NCBI GenBank assembly: GCA_030549205.1
Contig: JAUKTV010000004.1
Location: forward strand, 1,116,001-1,180,000
Source of the DNA: Apiosordaria backusii
Lineage: Eukaryota; Ascomycota; Sordariomycetes; Sordariales; Lasiosphaeriaceae
Direction: 5' to 3'
Length of the DNA: 64,000 nucleotides
Shown: piece by piece, positions 1 through 10,646 of the stretch
Numbering within the stretch: the first letter of the stretch is position 1
Layout of the letters: every line of letters begins with the position of its first letter
Notes under the pieces: generated by a model
Databases searched by the model: none
What the model was told of the DNA's origin: nothing
Seen by the model: the letters and a program-made list of their open reading frames with translations, nothing else
Translations under genes and position numbers: made by a program

Positions 1-1132
1 TCCCGCCTCCCCTTGCAGCTTTCACCATCTGCAACCTCTCCTCGTCGGTGTCGGCAGAGTAGAAGTATGCCTGTTCGAGGTTGCGGTATTTGCTCATCCA
101 GCTTAGCTCAACGTCGAAGGTCTTGATGGAGATGGGGCTGCGCATGAGGTGCCAGACTTTGGTGACGCCCTTACGAACGGCGAGGTCGGAGAGTTGGGCT
201 GAGGTGAGGCCGCCGCCGATGACGAGGACGTTTGTGTTTTGGCCGCTGGCGATCTTGGTTTGGACGATGGGGTCGGGGAAGGTTTCGATTTGGGTACTAT
301 GGCAGGCTTGAGGAAGGGAAGCTGAGGTCGGAAAGTCTTTGAAGGCGTCTCTTGGGATGGAGGGTTGGTTTGCTGGCCCGACGGCAAGGACGACAGCTCG
401 GGCGTATCGAGGGCCTTGGTCTGTGACGACTGTGAAGAGGGGTTCATCGTTAACAGAGATACCCTTGATCACGTCGAAGCTGATGTCCTGGACGGACTCT
501 TTTTGGACAGTGCCGTTGCAGAGGTGGTATCTGTCGGCGACTGAGCGGCAATGATCTGAGAAGAGGGCCTGAGAGGGGTTGAAGTAATCGATGCGGTCTC
601 GTTCGTTGATCTCGACTCTCGCATTGCAGGCGCTATGTGCTGAGCATCGTTGCGTCCGGGACCTCTTCCGCATGTGCTTGCTGACTTCTTTGCCGACACA
701 GTGGTGGATTTCGAGCAACTCATTTTCCCGACTTTGCGCATAGGCGTACCCCAGGAGAGCATCGCGGTCGGCAGGGCTGACGTGCCAGAACATTGGACTT
801 CGAAGATGTTCGATGTTGTAACACTTGAACAACGTGTTCCAGCGACCACACCAGTCCTCATGGGTGGCATCGAACGCAATAATGTCGAGGTCTTGAGGAT
901 CACTAGTCGTTTGACGACTACAGCATGTGATGCGGCCATTCCTCACTTGTTTTAGGGGCATGGATCGTCCATAACGATGCAGAAAGCGATGTCTTCTGTG
1001 TTCTTCGTCGGTAAAAATGGCGCCTGGCGCTTTCTCGCGGAGCCGTGCTGCCACTGCTAGTCCACAGGGACCGGCACCGATGATGATCACATCGTGGATA
1101 TGTGGCAAGGTCTCCTGATACGGATTGGCCAT
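1..1132 (-). CDS. FAD/NAD(P)-binding oxidoreductase, 3' end outside window
   Basis: The frame opens at ATG 1132 and stays open to the left edge, about 377 codons, so the C-terminus is missing. Near residue 14 there is a dinucleotide fold, DVIIIGAGPCG, and around residue 290 a second one, VLVIGGGLTSAQ. Two Rossmann motifs of this kind are typical of flavin-dependent monooxygenases and pyridine-nucleotide oxidoreductases (FAD first, NADPH second). The middle carries PMFWHVSP and DYFNPS stretches like those of fungal ornithine N-monooxygenase-like proteins. I infer a soluble NADPH-dependent flavoenzyme; the substrate is unknown. It is separated from the ETP genes by three secreted-protein genes, so membership of that pathway is doubtful. 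No intron is needed to keep the frame. Confidence 0.75.
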   Translation of the reverse strand, partial: MANPYQETLPHIHDVIIIGAGPCGLAVAARLREKAPGAIFTDEEHRRHRFLHRYGRSMPLKQVRNGRITCCSRQTTSDPQDLDIIAFDATHEDWCGRWNTLFKCYNIEHLRSPMFWHVSPADRDALLGYAYAQSRENELLEIHHCVGKEVSKHMRKRSRTQRCSAHSACNARVEINERDRIDYFNPSQALFSDHCRSVADRYHLCNGTVQKESVQDISFDVIKGISVNDEPLFTVVTDQGPRYARAVVLAVGPANQPSIPRDAFKDFPTSASLPQACHSTQIETFPDPIVQTKIASGQNTNVLVIGGGLTSAQLSDLAVRKGVTKVWHLMRSPISIKTFDVELSWMSKYRNLEQAYFYSADTDEERLQMVKAARGGG

Positions 1133-1456
1133 CTTGAGAGGAATATCGGTATAGTGAGACCAAAGGAAGTTGGATGCACAACGAATCTCCTGCAGGTGAA
1201 AGGGCTTTATTACCCTCCAACTGCAGCAATAGGCATCATAAGAAGAAGAAATTGGCATTATGGTCAATTGGAATGGCACATTGGATGACGTTGTTGGAGG
1301 ACCTTGATATCTGATTGAGAACCTTGAGGGCTGCCTTCGGCTCAGGGGCGGGACATCAAGGTCCTCAACACACTCCGCGTCTACTTCTATAACACAACTA
1401 GATTAACTGCTATCCTGTCTTTATCGTCTTATCGCATCCAAAGTCCGCCGAAGCTA
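1133..1456. other. Intergenic, 5' flank of the FAD gene
   Basis: Short intergenic stretch between the start of the flavoenzyme and the end of the anchored repeat protein. It contains an imperfect inverted pair around 1295-1365 (AAGGTCCTCAACA and its complement-like partner near 1290). No coding signal was recognised. Confidence 0.4.
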
Positions 1457-2455
1457 TCAAATGAGACCAAAAACGAATGGAACTGCCGCGGCCAACACCC
1501 AAATATTCTTCCCGACTGCAGTCTTGGTGTCAGCACCAGCAGTAACCACAGGAGCGTCAGAGGCTGTTCGAGTGAGCGACACTGACGCCGTAACGGAGGT
1601 CAAAGTTGTTGGACCAGGGGTTACGATGGGTGGCGGTGGTTGTGTAGTTGGCTCCGCTACGCCAGGAGGACAGTGCCAGTGGTCGCCGTGAGCTTCGCAC
1701 TCGCCAGAGCCAGGAGACGTTTGGTGTACTGGCGATGACGGAGATGGTGGTGTGGTTGGTTCTGCCACTCCTGGAGGGCAGTGCCAGTGATCCCCGTGAG
1801 CCTCACACTCCCCAGCACCAGGAGCCGTGGGCTGAGCGGTTGATGATGGGGGTGGAGGGGCGGTTGGCTCAGCTACTCCTGGAGGACAATGCCAGTGGTC
1901 GCCATGGGCTTCGCACTCTCCGCTAGGCTCGGACACAGTTGCGGTGGGCTGCGACGAAGGGGGTGTAGTTGGCTCTGGTACACCAGGGGGGCAGTGCCAG
2001 TGATCACCATGGGGTTCACATTCCCCAACTGCGGAACTTGAGGGGGCCGATGTCGGAGTGCACGACACAACATGCTGTGTGCTGGTGGTGATGGTGTATC
2101 CCGCGCTGCGCAGGGCGTGTATGTCATAAGTGTAGTAACCCGTGAAGCTGCCCCCGGGAAATGTCTCAAGAGAGGTGTAGACGATCACACGTTCGGTGCC
2201 AGAGAAAGTAACTCCTGAAGTAGACCAATGCTCGTTCATTGACGAGAGGAACTCTGGATAATTGGTGATGGTGGCGTCAATTCCCAGCTGGGTTCGGGTT
2301 CTTGTCCTGTATCGTACTGATTAGTTCTGGTCTCATACAGAACTTGAGGGGACGTACGAGCATCCTTGGCCTGTAGGAGATGGGGTGATGACCTGGGGCA
2401 AGGCTGCCGCCAACCCAACAGCCAAAGCGAGAGGGACGAGCGTTAACTTCTGCAT
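1457..2455 (-). CDS. Secreted, probably GPI-anchored protein with four CExHGDHWHC repeats
   Basis: Two exons: 2455-2358 and 2306-1457, joined across a 51 bp intron (GTACGT...ATACAG). The joined product is about 315 residues. It begins with a hydrophobic signal peptide (MQKLTLVPLALAVGLAAA) and ends with a hydrophobic tail after a Ser/Thr-rich stretch, the usual layout of a GPI-anchored surface protein. The centre holds four repeats of about 36-42 residues, each with Cys-Glu-(Pro/Ala)-His-Gly-Asp-His-Trp-His-Cys-Pro-Pro-Gly followed by a Pro/Thr/Ser linker. The paired Cys and three His per unit suggest metal binding, which is inference; the HGDHxH pattern recalls histidine-triad zinc binders. 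A paralog with the same motif lies at 4379-4973. No catalytic domain is visible. Confidence 0.8.
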
Positions 2456-3374
2456 CTCGAGGGTCCGTTCTGTGTTCAACGAGGCTTATGCTGATGGGCT
2501 ATGTCTCATCACCTTGAGACTCTTTGGTCCTTTATACTGGCAAGAGACAGGCTTTGTGAACAACCTTACTTCGACTTCTGTTACCAATTTCTTTTTTTTC
2601 TTTTCAGCTCACTTCTCACCCTAGCTATAAGCTATCTCCGTTCGCATGCGCCTCTGCCCAAAATCAGAATATCACCTCCGTCGTGGAATACCACACACCC
2701 GCGCCTTTGGAGTCAAGGTTGCACTCGGTTACCAACAACAGGTGAGCACAACAAGCTTTTGGATGACCTCCATTGCCCCCGCGAATGCTTTTACGTGATG
2801 GAAGACATTGAGCCACGCTTGAAGAACCTTTGTGGCTCAGGAAAATCACCAGTTGGGTTCAATATTTCATAGAGGCCGCATGCCAAGGCTGCTTAGTTCA
2901 GGTATCCATCAAGGTGCTTTATGCAGGGTACCGGACTGGAAGCCCAGTGCACCACAGATAAGACCTCCACGCCAAGAGCTCCTGTTCATCAAGGTACCTG
3001 GCAGCGTCCGAAGACTTGGAGCGGGATGGAAGTCATCGTCGGTTTCTAGGCGCATGAATGGCAGAGAGCAGAGAAGCAGACACTCTTGGGCTTCAAAGCA
3101 GCGAGCAGTCATGTAGGAGGAAGCTCTTTCATGTGGACAGAGTTGCAATGCATCCAGGTCGCATTGAGGAACTGAAGGTTTGGGTCAATTAGACGTACGC
3201 AGGGCCTAGCTTGAATAGAAAAATTCAAGTATAAAGAGGGCCAGATGTCGTGCACACATCAGGACACCAAGATCACCGACAACTGCACAGCCTTCAAATC
3301 TCCTCATCATACCTCGAGCCATCTGCCAGCAACCCCATCCAAGCCGCTTCCACCCACCAGCATCCACACCCAAA
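2456..3374. other. Intergenic promoter region between divergent secreted-protein genes
   Basis: About 0.9 kb between the minus-strand repeat protein and the plus-strand cysteine-rich protein, so it should hold both promoters. There is a T-rich tract near 2590-2605 and a CT-rich leader at 3340-3374 just before the next ATG. The overlapping open frames here are short, have no fungal-protein look and were not accepted. Confidence 0.4.
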
Positions 3375-3644
3375 ATGGTCTCCTTCAAGCTCCTCGTTGC
3401 GGTCTTTCATCTCGCCTCCGTTGCTTACGCCGCACCGGAATTCAAGAACGACCTTGTCGCTCGCGATTGCTTCCCCCCTACCGGCTGCACCCTCGTTGGC
3501 AACTGCGAATACTGCTGTGCCGCAGATCCGAGGGGCGCTTGCCACGAAACCCACGGTACCTCATCCTGCCCGGTGGCTAGCCATAAGAGATACCACTGCG
3601 ATGACCATGCCTTGGCGGTTGCACTTGGTTTGATCTCAGCCTAA
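3375..3644 (+). CDS. Small secreted cysteine-rich protein (89 aa)
   Basis: Single-exon frame of 89 residues. The first 20 residues (MVSFKLLVAVFHLASVAYA) form a clear signal peptide with an Ala-x-Ala type cleavage region. The mature part has eight cysteines, including an adjacent pair (EYCCAAD), which is the usual look of small disulfide-stabilised secreted or effector-like fungal proteins. A conventional pyrimidine-rich leader and an AAAATGG start context precede it. No family was recognised. It sits between two GPI-type proteins with the HGDHWHC motif, so this end of the window is a small cluster of surface or secreted proteins. Function is unknown. Confidence 0.7.
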   Translation: MVSFKLLVAVFHLASVAYAAPEFKNDLVARDCFPPTGCTLVGNCEYCCAADPRGACHETHGTSSCPVASHKRYHCDDHALAVALGLISA

Positions 3645-4378
3645 GCCTGATCCGACCTCCCCTCAGGGCCCAAACCACCATCTCAAATCTTCGACAAGCC
3701 ATCTTGGCCTGTTAGGTGGCTGAGAGAATGGAAAGTTCCCGCGAACACACCTGGTGACTCGGGAAGAGCGAAGGATGAAAATGGCATGGTGGATACGGCA
3801 TCAGACACACCAAAAGATGCAGGCCGGGGGATTGGGGGATATGTTCATGTACTGAGTTTTCAGCTGTCTTGGCTAGTTCAACACTTCTAAGCCAACCTTG
3901 TTCAAACAAAAGAAGGCTTGATTTCACTTTGAATCATATCATGCATGGGATCGGCTCCAACAACGCAACGTCGTGACAAGGCATCCCACGTGCTGAAGCG
4001 AGGTCATGTCTTGGCTGAGAACCTTGATGGCCCTTTCACCTGCAGTGACTTGCCTTTCTTGCGAAGAGTGCTCAGCTCACACCCACGGGAACCAACAAGA
4101 TACAGCCAAAAACAAGATTATCCATGCAGGAAATATCTGATCACAGGAGGGGAAGCTAGGTCAACCAAGGATGTTACCCTGCCGAAAATGCAGGTACAAC
4201 AGGATTGGAATTATGGATATTGGACCTGGCTTGTGAGACTCGTTCTGTCCATTTTCTATAAAATCCTTGTTTTTTTATCCTTCAATTGCCGAACTTGATC
4301 CTCCAGCCCAGTTTGCTCATCCATCCTTACTTTTCCTTCTCCCACGCCTTGTCTCTCGCTCGTTATCGGGCCGGAAAG
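3645..4378. other. Intergenic region upstream of the second HGDHWHC protein
   Basis: No gene recognised. A TATA-like stretch (TCTATAAAATCC, about 4255-4266) and a CT-rich leader at 4310-4375 lie just before the next start codon and look like a core promoter for the plus-strand gene at 4379. Confidence 0.45.
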
Positions 4379-4973
4379 ATGAAGACTTTCTCTGCGACCA
4401 TCATCCTCGCGCTCAGCGCCTTTACCGCAGCTCAAGAGTTGGCACCATCACCTACCGAGTCTGTAGGCTGTGAGCCCCATGGGGATCACTGGTCAGGATT
4501 TCCTACATTCACCTTCCATGTCTAAGCTCTTAACTTACGCTCTACACAGGCACTGTGATGGGCCCCGCCCAACTGCCCCTGCGATCACCGCTACCCCGGT
4601 GATCATCACCACTTCCCAACCCGCTGCCATTCCTGCTACCACTACCGCCGCCCCTCAAGACGACCATGATCACGATCACGACGATGAGGAGGAGCACGAC
4701 CACGATGACCACAGCGTCGGCCTGCTACCCCCCAGCCCAACTGCTTCCATCGGGTGCGAACCCCATGGTGACCACTGGCACTGCGAGGGACCTGCCCCCA
4801 CTACCATCGCTACTGTCACGACCAGCGGGGTAGTAGCTGGGACTGGGACGGTTGTTCCCTCCTCAACAAGTGCTGCTCCTGTCTTCACTGGTGGAGCTTC
4901 GTCGGTTCATGGGCCTGCAGGTGTTGTTGCGGGAGTGTTGGGTTTGATTGGGTTTGTCATTGTTGGGATTTAA
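4379..4973 (+). CDS. Secreted His/Asp-rich anchored protein with two CEPHGDHWHC motifs
   Basis: Exons 4379-4491 and 4550-4973 join across a 58 bp intron that starts with GTCAGG and ends CACAG; the intron interrupts the first motif within the Trp codon. The product is about 178 residues. It has a signal peptide (MKTFSATIILALSAFTAA), a first G-C-E-P-H-G-D-H-W-H-C motif, a Thr/Pro-rich linker, an acidic histidine run (DDHDHDHDDEEEHDHDD), a second identical motif and a C-terminal hydrophobic segment (VVAGVLGLIGFVIVGI) that fits GPI anchoring. The His/Asp run strongly suggests divalent-metal binding, though this is inferred. It is a paralog of the gene at 1457-2455. Family function is not known to me. 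Confidence 0.8.
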
Positions 4974-5219
4974 GATGATAAGAGAGCAATCTTGGGTGCA
5001 TTGTGTTGAGAAGATGCAGTTATGAACCTATTTGAAGGGCTGCACAATAGATAGAAACACGTTTAATCGCTCGTCTCAATTTGCAACCAGATACCAAGTG
5101 TATTGTATTCGTCGACAAGTCACGGATGTAGATATTGGGGCTTTCAATATCATAACAACACGACGCCTGCCAGTATCAGGGCACATGCATGCACCAAGCT
5201 AATTACCAAGCTAAGGTAC

Positions 5220-6626
5220 CTACTTGCGAGGCCTATCATGCTCCGCAAGGGGGTACTCCCTCCTCACATACGCCCGTATATCATCATTCCAGAGCTGCTT
5301 CACCGGATCCTCCAGCACCGGAAGCTTCTCACGGTGCGCCCTAGCCACCTCTTCAACCTCCTTCATGACCCGAATCACATTCAGCCCCATCACCTTCTTT
5401 GCATCCTCAGGCGAGACTCCCCGCTCGAGCATCTTTGCCACAAGGGCCGGGTATTTCGAGACGTCCTCCAGTCCAGCCACCGATTTGGGCATCCCGTCAA
5501 AGTCGGACCCGAGCCCCAGATGGTCAAAACCTATCCTGTGCGCCACGTAGAGAATGTGGTCGACAACGTGGTCGATGGTCGCCTTGTCGGCGTCGGTGTG
5601 AGTGATCCACGGGATGAAGCTGATCATAATCACCCCGTTCTTTTCCTTGAGCTTGTCGAGCACACGATCTGGGACGTTGCGTGGGTGCGGGACGAGGCCA
5701 TAGCTTGACGAGAAGGGGTTAGCACACTCTGTCCAGTCGGCTTGCATTTCGAAGGTTGCTGGCCATCAGGGTGCACGAGAGGCTAGTACTTACGCGGAGG
5801 AATGAGAGAAAATAACTGGGGCAAGTGACATTTCCAGTACATCGAGCATTACGGCCTCGCTTGTGTGGGACAAATCGACGATCCTACCAGATAGATAGGT
5901 CGGTTAGCTTACAAGTAGCTATTTCCGTTACATGATGCACGTAGGTCAAGCGACTCACATTCCAATGCGGTTCATCTCGCGAATCATGTCCCTCCCGGCG
6001 GCCGACAAGCCATGATGCGCCGGAGCAGCCGACGTAGCACTGTCGCAGTAGAGATTGTTCCTGCCATGAGCCAGAGTGACATATCGCACGCCAAGTCGGT
6101 GCAGAACTCGCAGCACGCTGCTGCTGTTGGCGATTTGGTGGAGACCTTCAGCCCCAAGGAGGCTGGCGCATTTCCCTTGTTTAAAAATGCGCATGATGTC
6201 GTCTGAATTGTGGACGACTTCCAACACGTGCGAATACAACTCGACAACCCGGTAGAACATATCAATCTGCTGGAGGGTGTCTCGGAGCGCTTCAAAGTGC
6301 ACCTCATCTGAGAAGTCGTCGTCCTTGGGACAGTCGACGTACACACTCCAGAATACGCCTCCTGCTTTTCCTTCTACCAGTCGCTTGAAGTCCACGTGGC
6401 CTCCGAGGTTCTTGTCGGGGTGGAAGCGCTCGTCAAGCTGGCTGTCGTAGTAAGCCCTGATCATGTGTATCCAGTCATTGTGGCCGTCTGGGGGATTATT
6501 AGCCGATAGTTTCTTCATCAAGTGGTATTGGTTCGGAGCTCTGAAAGTAGAAAACTTACCAATAAGAGGGACTTGGGACATGAGCTCCATAGCCTGCTCC
6601 ATCTTGCTCTCGGTATCGGGCGCCAT
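5220..6626 (-). CDS. gliJ: Membrane-dipeptidase family Cys-Gly dipeptidase of ETP pathway
   Basis: Four exons (6626-6560, 6487-5959, 5883-5794, 5703-5220) give 389 residues. The first metal-binding motif DGHND is created across the first intron. GAEG (bridging Glu), SHSS and later VPHPRNVP follow, as in the dinuclear-zinc membrane dipeptidase/GliJ family. In ETP pathways this enzyme removes the glycine from the Cys-Gly left after the glutathione adduct has lost its glutamate. The protein has no signal peptide, which suits the cytosolic ETP enzymes and not secreted renal-type dipeptidases. It is the left-most ETP gene. Its neighbours are the methyltransferase and gliZ-like regulator. The call rests on motifs plus cluster context. 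Confidence 0.9.
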
Positions 6627-7018
6627 GATTACTATTCGAACCGAACACAAGTTTTATTTCAAGTGGGACAAGTAGCGGTAGCACCGATGATACGGATGAC
6701 AGAACGTAAGGTAAGAATCACTTTATGTACAATGGGAAGAGAGAGGATCGTGGAAATCAACAAACTCGGGGATTAAACAGCTGCCTCACCGCCGGCAAAC
6801 ATCTCGATCCGCATTTGAAAAGGCGCTATAGCCGCCGAGAGCTCGCCCGGAGGCCAGACAGGTGAGAATTCCTGTGGGAATGTCTGGAACATTTGAGGAG
6901 GCAATGTTGGGCAATGTAGACAGGGAGGACATTGAGAACACTGGTATTTTTTTATCTAGCATGGTCTCTAAGACCTGATGACTATCGGTAATTTACATGT
7001 AGGGATCAAACTAAGCAT
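6627..7018. other. Intergenic between gliJ and gliN
   Basis: This stretch carries the 5' flank of gliJ and the 3' flank of the methyltransferase. A GC-rich part at 6785-6870 includes CCGCCGG and CCGCCGAGAGCTCG, rich in CGG triplets of the sort Zn2Cys6 regulators bind. No coding signal. Confidence 0.35.
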
Positions 7019-7929
7019 TTATAACTTTTTACCAAAGGCAAGATAGTACTTGAAATAGTTCCCATGCTCATTGAGCTCTTGGATCAAATCGACCCTGAGC
7101 TTGTCAAAATCCTCCGCCGAGAGATGTCCCTCCTTACCTATTGTTTCGGGTGAGCATATCATCACAGAAATTTGTACATCAAAAGAGAGAATAACTCACC
7201 TGCAAGCATTGCCTTCATACCATCCAACATGTTCAACAGCACGGCCATGGCTCGCTCTCCCTGCTCCGGATCCTCCGCCTCAGCGCCGAGCTTGATAACT
7301 TGAACCTCCTCAACAATATCCACGGCCCCAACAGCCCGTAGCCACCCGCCGAGACGCGGGCCCGGATCCGTCATCTGCCCGATGCCATTGCGCCACGCAG
7401 CAACCATAGTGTCACGGAAGCGCATCATCGCCCCATGCTGCGGGCCCTCCCGGATGGCATGCATGTGCCCCTCGTGTAGCTCGATCCAACCCCCAGGCCG
7501 TACACACTTCCACAGCCCGCGGACGGCGCCAAGAGCAGCATCCTCAGAGGGACAAGCAGCCAGCACGAAGCGCTGATGCACAACGTCAAAAGAGCCGTGC
7601 ATCTCCGCCGGCCATGGCTCGAGGATCGACTGCTTGAGGAGCGTCAAGTTGGCTGGCCTCTTCTCCGGGGGAGGGAAGTGCTGCGGTGCAATGTCGGTGC
7701 CCACCAGTGTCGCTGTTGCGGGGACGCTGCGCGAGAGATCGAGGGGCCAGAGGGCCTGCGCTGTTCCGGAGTCGAGAATGCGGAGGTTAGGCTGAGACAG
7801 GTTGACGGGGCAATGGAGGAGTTGACCTCCCATGGCAGTTTTGATGAGCTCATGCTGCGTGGAGAGGCGGTCATACTCGGACTGGGTGCGCGGTGCGCGG
7901 TAGGTGTCTTCTGTTTGCGTGTTGCTCAT
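7019..7929 (-). CDS. gliN: SAM-dependent methyltransferase, GliN/SirN type
   Basis: Exons 7929-7200 and 7137-7019 (62 bp intron, GTGAGT...AATAG) give 282 residues. The SAM motif is the fungal variant ILDSGTAQALW, followed by VGTDI (acidic end of strand 2) and FDVVHQRF, then LWKCVRPGGWIELHE, the hallmark of class I UbiE/LaeA-like methyltransferases. The size matches GliN, the N-methyltransferase that acts late on the dithiol in gliotoxin synthesis. The larger O-methyltransferase type (GliM) is absent from the window. The likely role is amide N-methylation of the diketopiperazine; this follows from family and position only. The gene is divergent from the regulator at 8945 across a 1 kb shared promoter. 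Confidence 0.8.
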
Positions 7930-8944
7930 GTTGGCGATGGTATCAGACTCCCGTGACTGGTTAATCTTGGCTTCTTGGATGTGTACATTGTTGTGGTAGC
8001 TACTCGAAGTATAAATATGATGCTAGACATTCCTCGCAGTGTAGTGTCGACTGAGTCTCCATGTCGTCGGCGTTCATGCTTGCAACGGAGTAAGCTTGAG
8101 ACATCGTCTTGGTTACTTTGGCCGGCGATCCAGAGTTGCGCTCCTTTGAATCCCAAACTGAACCCCCCCCGAACTTCGGCGTGAAGATCTCTTGGTATTA
8201 AGCTCCCCGGAGAATAACCTAACTGGGCGATAGAAGCATACGTAAAGAATTCGCCGAGTTAAGTGTGTTCCGGCAGGCTGTGCCACACTATAAGGCCCAT
8301 GCGTCAGCGAACCACGAAAGCATCACTGTCATGGTTTGCTTCCTATGGTGGGTGTCCGGAGAATGCATGACGAACCTGATCGCTTCCTGACAGCCGGTAA
8401 ATCGCCCGCTGATTGGATAAAATCCTTCTCATGGTTTCATATTAACTCACCTTCCTGCCACACTTAACAACCTCCATGTTGAAGCAACCTCTGCGACCTA
8501 AGAAGGATCTTACACATCTGCAGACACGACAAGCGAAATCCTTTTAATGTACCTAGGTGTCATTGGTTAGGATGAGCGGTGAGTGGGTAACAATGCGACC
8601 CCGAACATGCCAGTGATTACACCCACGGGTGAGCGGGGTGCCCAGAGTGAGACAGCATACAGCCTGCAGAAAAAATTGGGGCGAGGATTCTTACTCGGAG
8701 ACGGCCGCACCTTGATGGACAGGCGAAAGAGGGCAAGTTTCCGGTCCTCGTCTTCTGTTCTTTACCTTGATGATCCCAAATACGGTAGCATTGCCCTCAT
8801 CTTGATGGTCCGCCCCGAATGTACATACAACATTGTTTCCCATATTTCAGCCCTCAAAGAAAGCCAGCTGAGTGTGAAAGCGCCAAGGGATCACCGCAAG
8901 ACCACACGCCAAGGCATTTTAGCTTATATAAGACTTGTGGGCAA
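7930..8944. other. Bidirectional promoter between gliN and gliZ-like regulator
   Basis: One kilobase between divergent starts. It contains the palindrome CCGAACTTCGG (8169-8179), other CGG/CCG triplets (8208, 8270, 8352, 8392) and no convincing coding frame. A short frame in phase with the regulator reaches back to an ATG at 8819, but the ATG at 8945 is preferred because the Zn2Cys6 motif then begins near residue 30. Confidence 0.45.
8169..8179. promoter_or_regulatory. CGG-type palindrome, candidate Zn2Cys6 binding site
   Basis: CCGAACTTCGG is a perfect palindrome of CCGAA around a single base. Zn2Cys6 proteins bind paired CGG triplets, and the regulator encoded at 8945 is of that class. Binding is inferred. 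Confidence 0.35.
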
Positions 8945-10176
8945 ATGTTAGGAAGCCAAGACTCTTCCTCGTGCAGTCGGCAGGCCAACTCGGCCTCGGG
9001 GAGTGAGAGTACCAGGAAGCTTCGTTCTGCCTGTGACGCCTGCCACAGAGCCAAAGTTCGATGTACAGGCGGGCCGGGATCGACGTGCTCTCGTTGTGTC
9101 AAAGAGTGAGTAGCTCTACCCCACAGCAAGAACCTGTGATATCTCTTCGCCTGGAAGTGCCCAGACTCAACGATCATCGCCTTATACAGGAATACCACAT
9201 GCCATTATAGTTACCGTGCCCATCTCGGGAAACCCAAAGGCAGCCTAAACAAAAAGACAATTGAAAGGCTAAAAGCCATGAATCAGCAGAACTTGAACAC
9301 ATCCGACTCCAGAAACGTCGGCGAGAACGAGCTCTTCTTTCCCTTTGAGTCCTTGGCGTCGCCCCAAGCGGAAATCATCATCCCCCCAGCATCACCAGCG
9401 ACGGAGTTTGACCTGGAAAACTTTGCATCAAGTCACATTTTGGTACGTAACACCGTTAACACTTCAAGGCATGGCAATGGCTTACACTAGGTCCCACGAC
9501 ATAGGGAGGCATCCTGACGCCACAGCGTACCAGCACTAGCGCCAGTACTTCAAGCAATCCTGATCTTCCGAATGGCAGCTACGATGAGTTCCATGCCGGC
9601 GAAAGCGGAAGCATTGGAGACGTCTCTTGTCCGACGCCGCGGCCCGTGTTTGACCCGGTCTGTACGACAGCCGGCTCGGAGTCGTCTTGTGCATGCGTTC
9701 CACTACTGACGGGGCAAGTGTCTTGCCTGCACTTTGTCTCCCGCAACCGGTCCGCCGCTGCACTAGACGAGGTCATGAGGTGCACACAGCAGACGGCGTC
9801 GTGCGTTGCCAATTTCATGCAGTGCCATGCCTGCGCGGTTGATACTCAAGGGTTTCTCTTAGCTAGCATGGTCCTGTCGCTCATGCTGGACCTCATCTTA
9901 CCCCTGGCAAATTCTGCCACGAGGAAACCAAGTCCGCAGGTGCAGATCCGGGTGGGAAACTTTGATGTGTCGGGCCAGCTCGGAGAGATGTTAGAGAAGG
10001 TAGTACTGGGTTCACAACTGGGAGCGCTGAGAAAGCTTGCCGAGAAGCTGGACGAGAAGGTCGAGTTTCTCTCATGCGATACCGCCCGCAAAGATTTCCT
10101 GAAGCATGAAGGGAACAGGCTGAAACGGGCTTTTCAAAATATTGCAGATCAAGCCGGCGTGCAAGATTCCAGATAG
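8945..10176 (+). CDS. gliZ: Zn2Cys6 (AflR/GliZ-like) cluster regulator
   Basis: Exons 8945-9105, 9190-9442 and 9526-10176 give about 354 residues. The binuclear zinc cluster CDACHRAKVRC...CSRC...C spans the first intron (spacing C-x2-C-x6-C-x7-C-x2-C-x6-C), followed by the basic linker GKPKGSLNKK. The C-terminal half has the AflR-type pattern with DEVMRCTQQTASCVANFMQC and a helical leucine-rich tail. Regulators of this subfamily control ETP, aflatoxin and similar clusters from inside the cluster. The third exon border is the least certain: the first AG after intron 2 leads to a stop in frame, so the next AG (after 9525) is used. Expected target sites are paired CGG triplets, several of which occur in the flanking promoters. 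Confidence 0.82.
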
Positions 10177-10646
10177 TCAAGATAGATTATATGTTGGGTG
10201 GAAAGGCAATTAGGGAACCAAAATCAGGAAAATAGCAAAATGAGAGAAAGCCAAAACCATTTTGGATGAAACAAGAATCGAAGCAGCGTAGCGCTCTTAT
10301 AGTATTGCCTCAGACAAAAGCACGTCAACGCACCCCATTATGATGTGAGGTTTGCCCAATCATACGCTAATCTCCGAATACGCCATATCACCAAGAATCT
10401 CGCCATCGTAAGGCACAATCGAGCTCGGAATTAGGGGTCCAATAGGGCCGCTTTCCAGCAGCAGATGTCGTCGGGTACGTATCTCTTGGCAAATAAGCTA
10501 ATTGCCCTTGAAAATGGTGCTAAAAAGCTTAATAGAACCTCACTCGAGCAACATAACACCAGATTGGGAATATCGGCAATTAATTGAACCTCTAGCACTT
10601 CAACAGTCTATCTCAGTCCCAATACAGGCAACCACAGCACATGATG
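10177..10646. other. Intergenic between gliZ and gliK (convergent 3' ends)
   Basis: The two flanking genes point towards each other, so this is terminator and 3' UTR sequence. It is relatively A-rich. No gene recognised. Confidence 0.4.
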
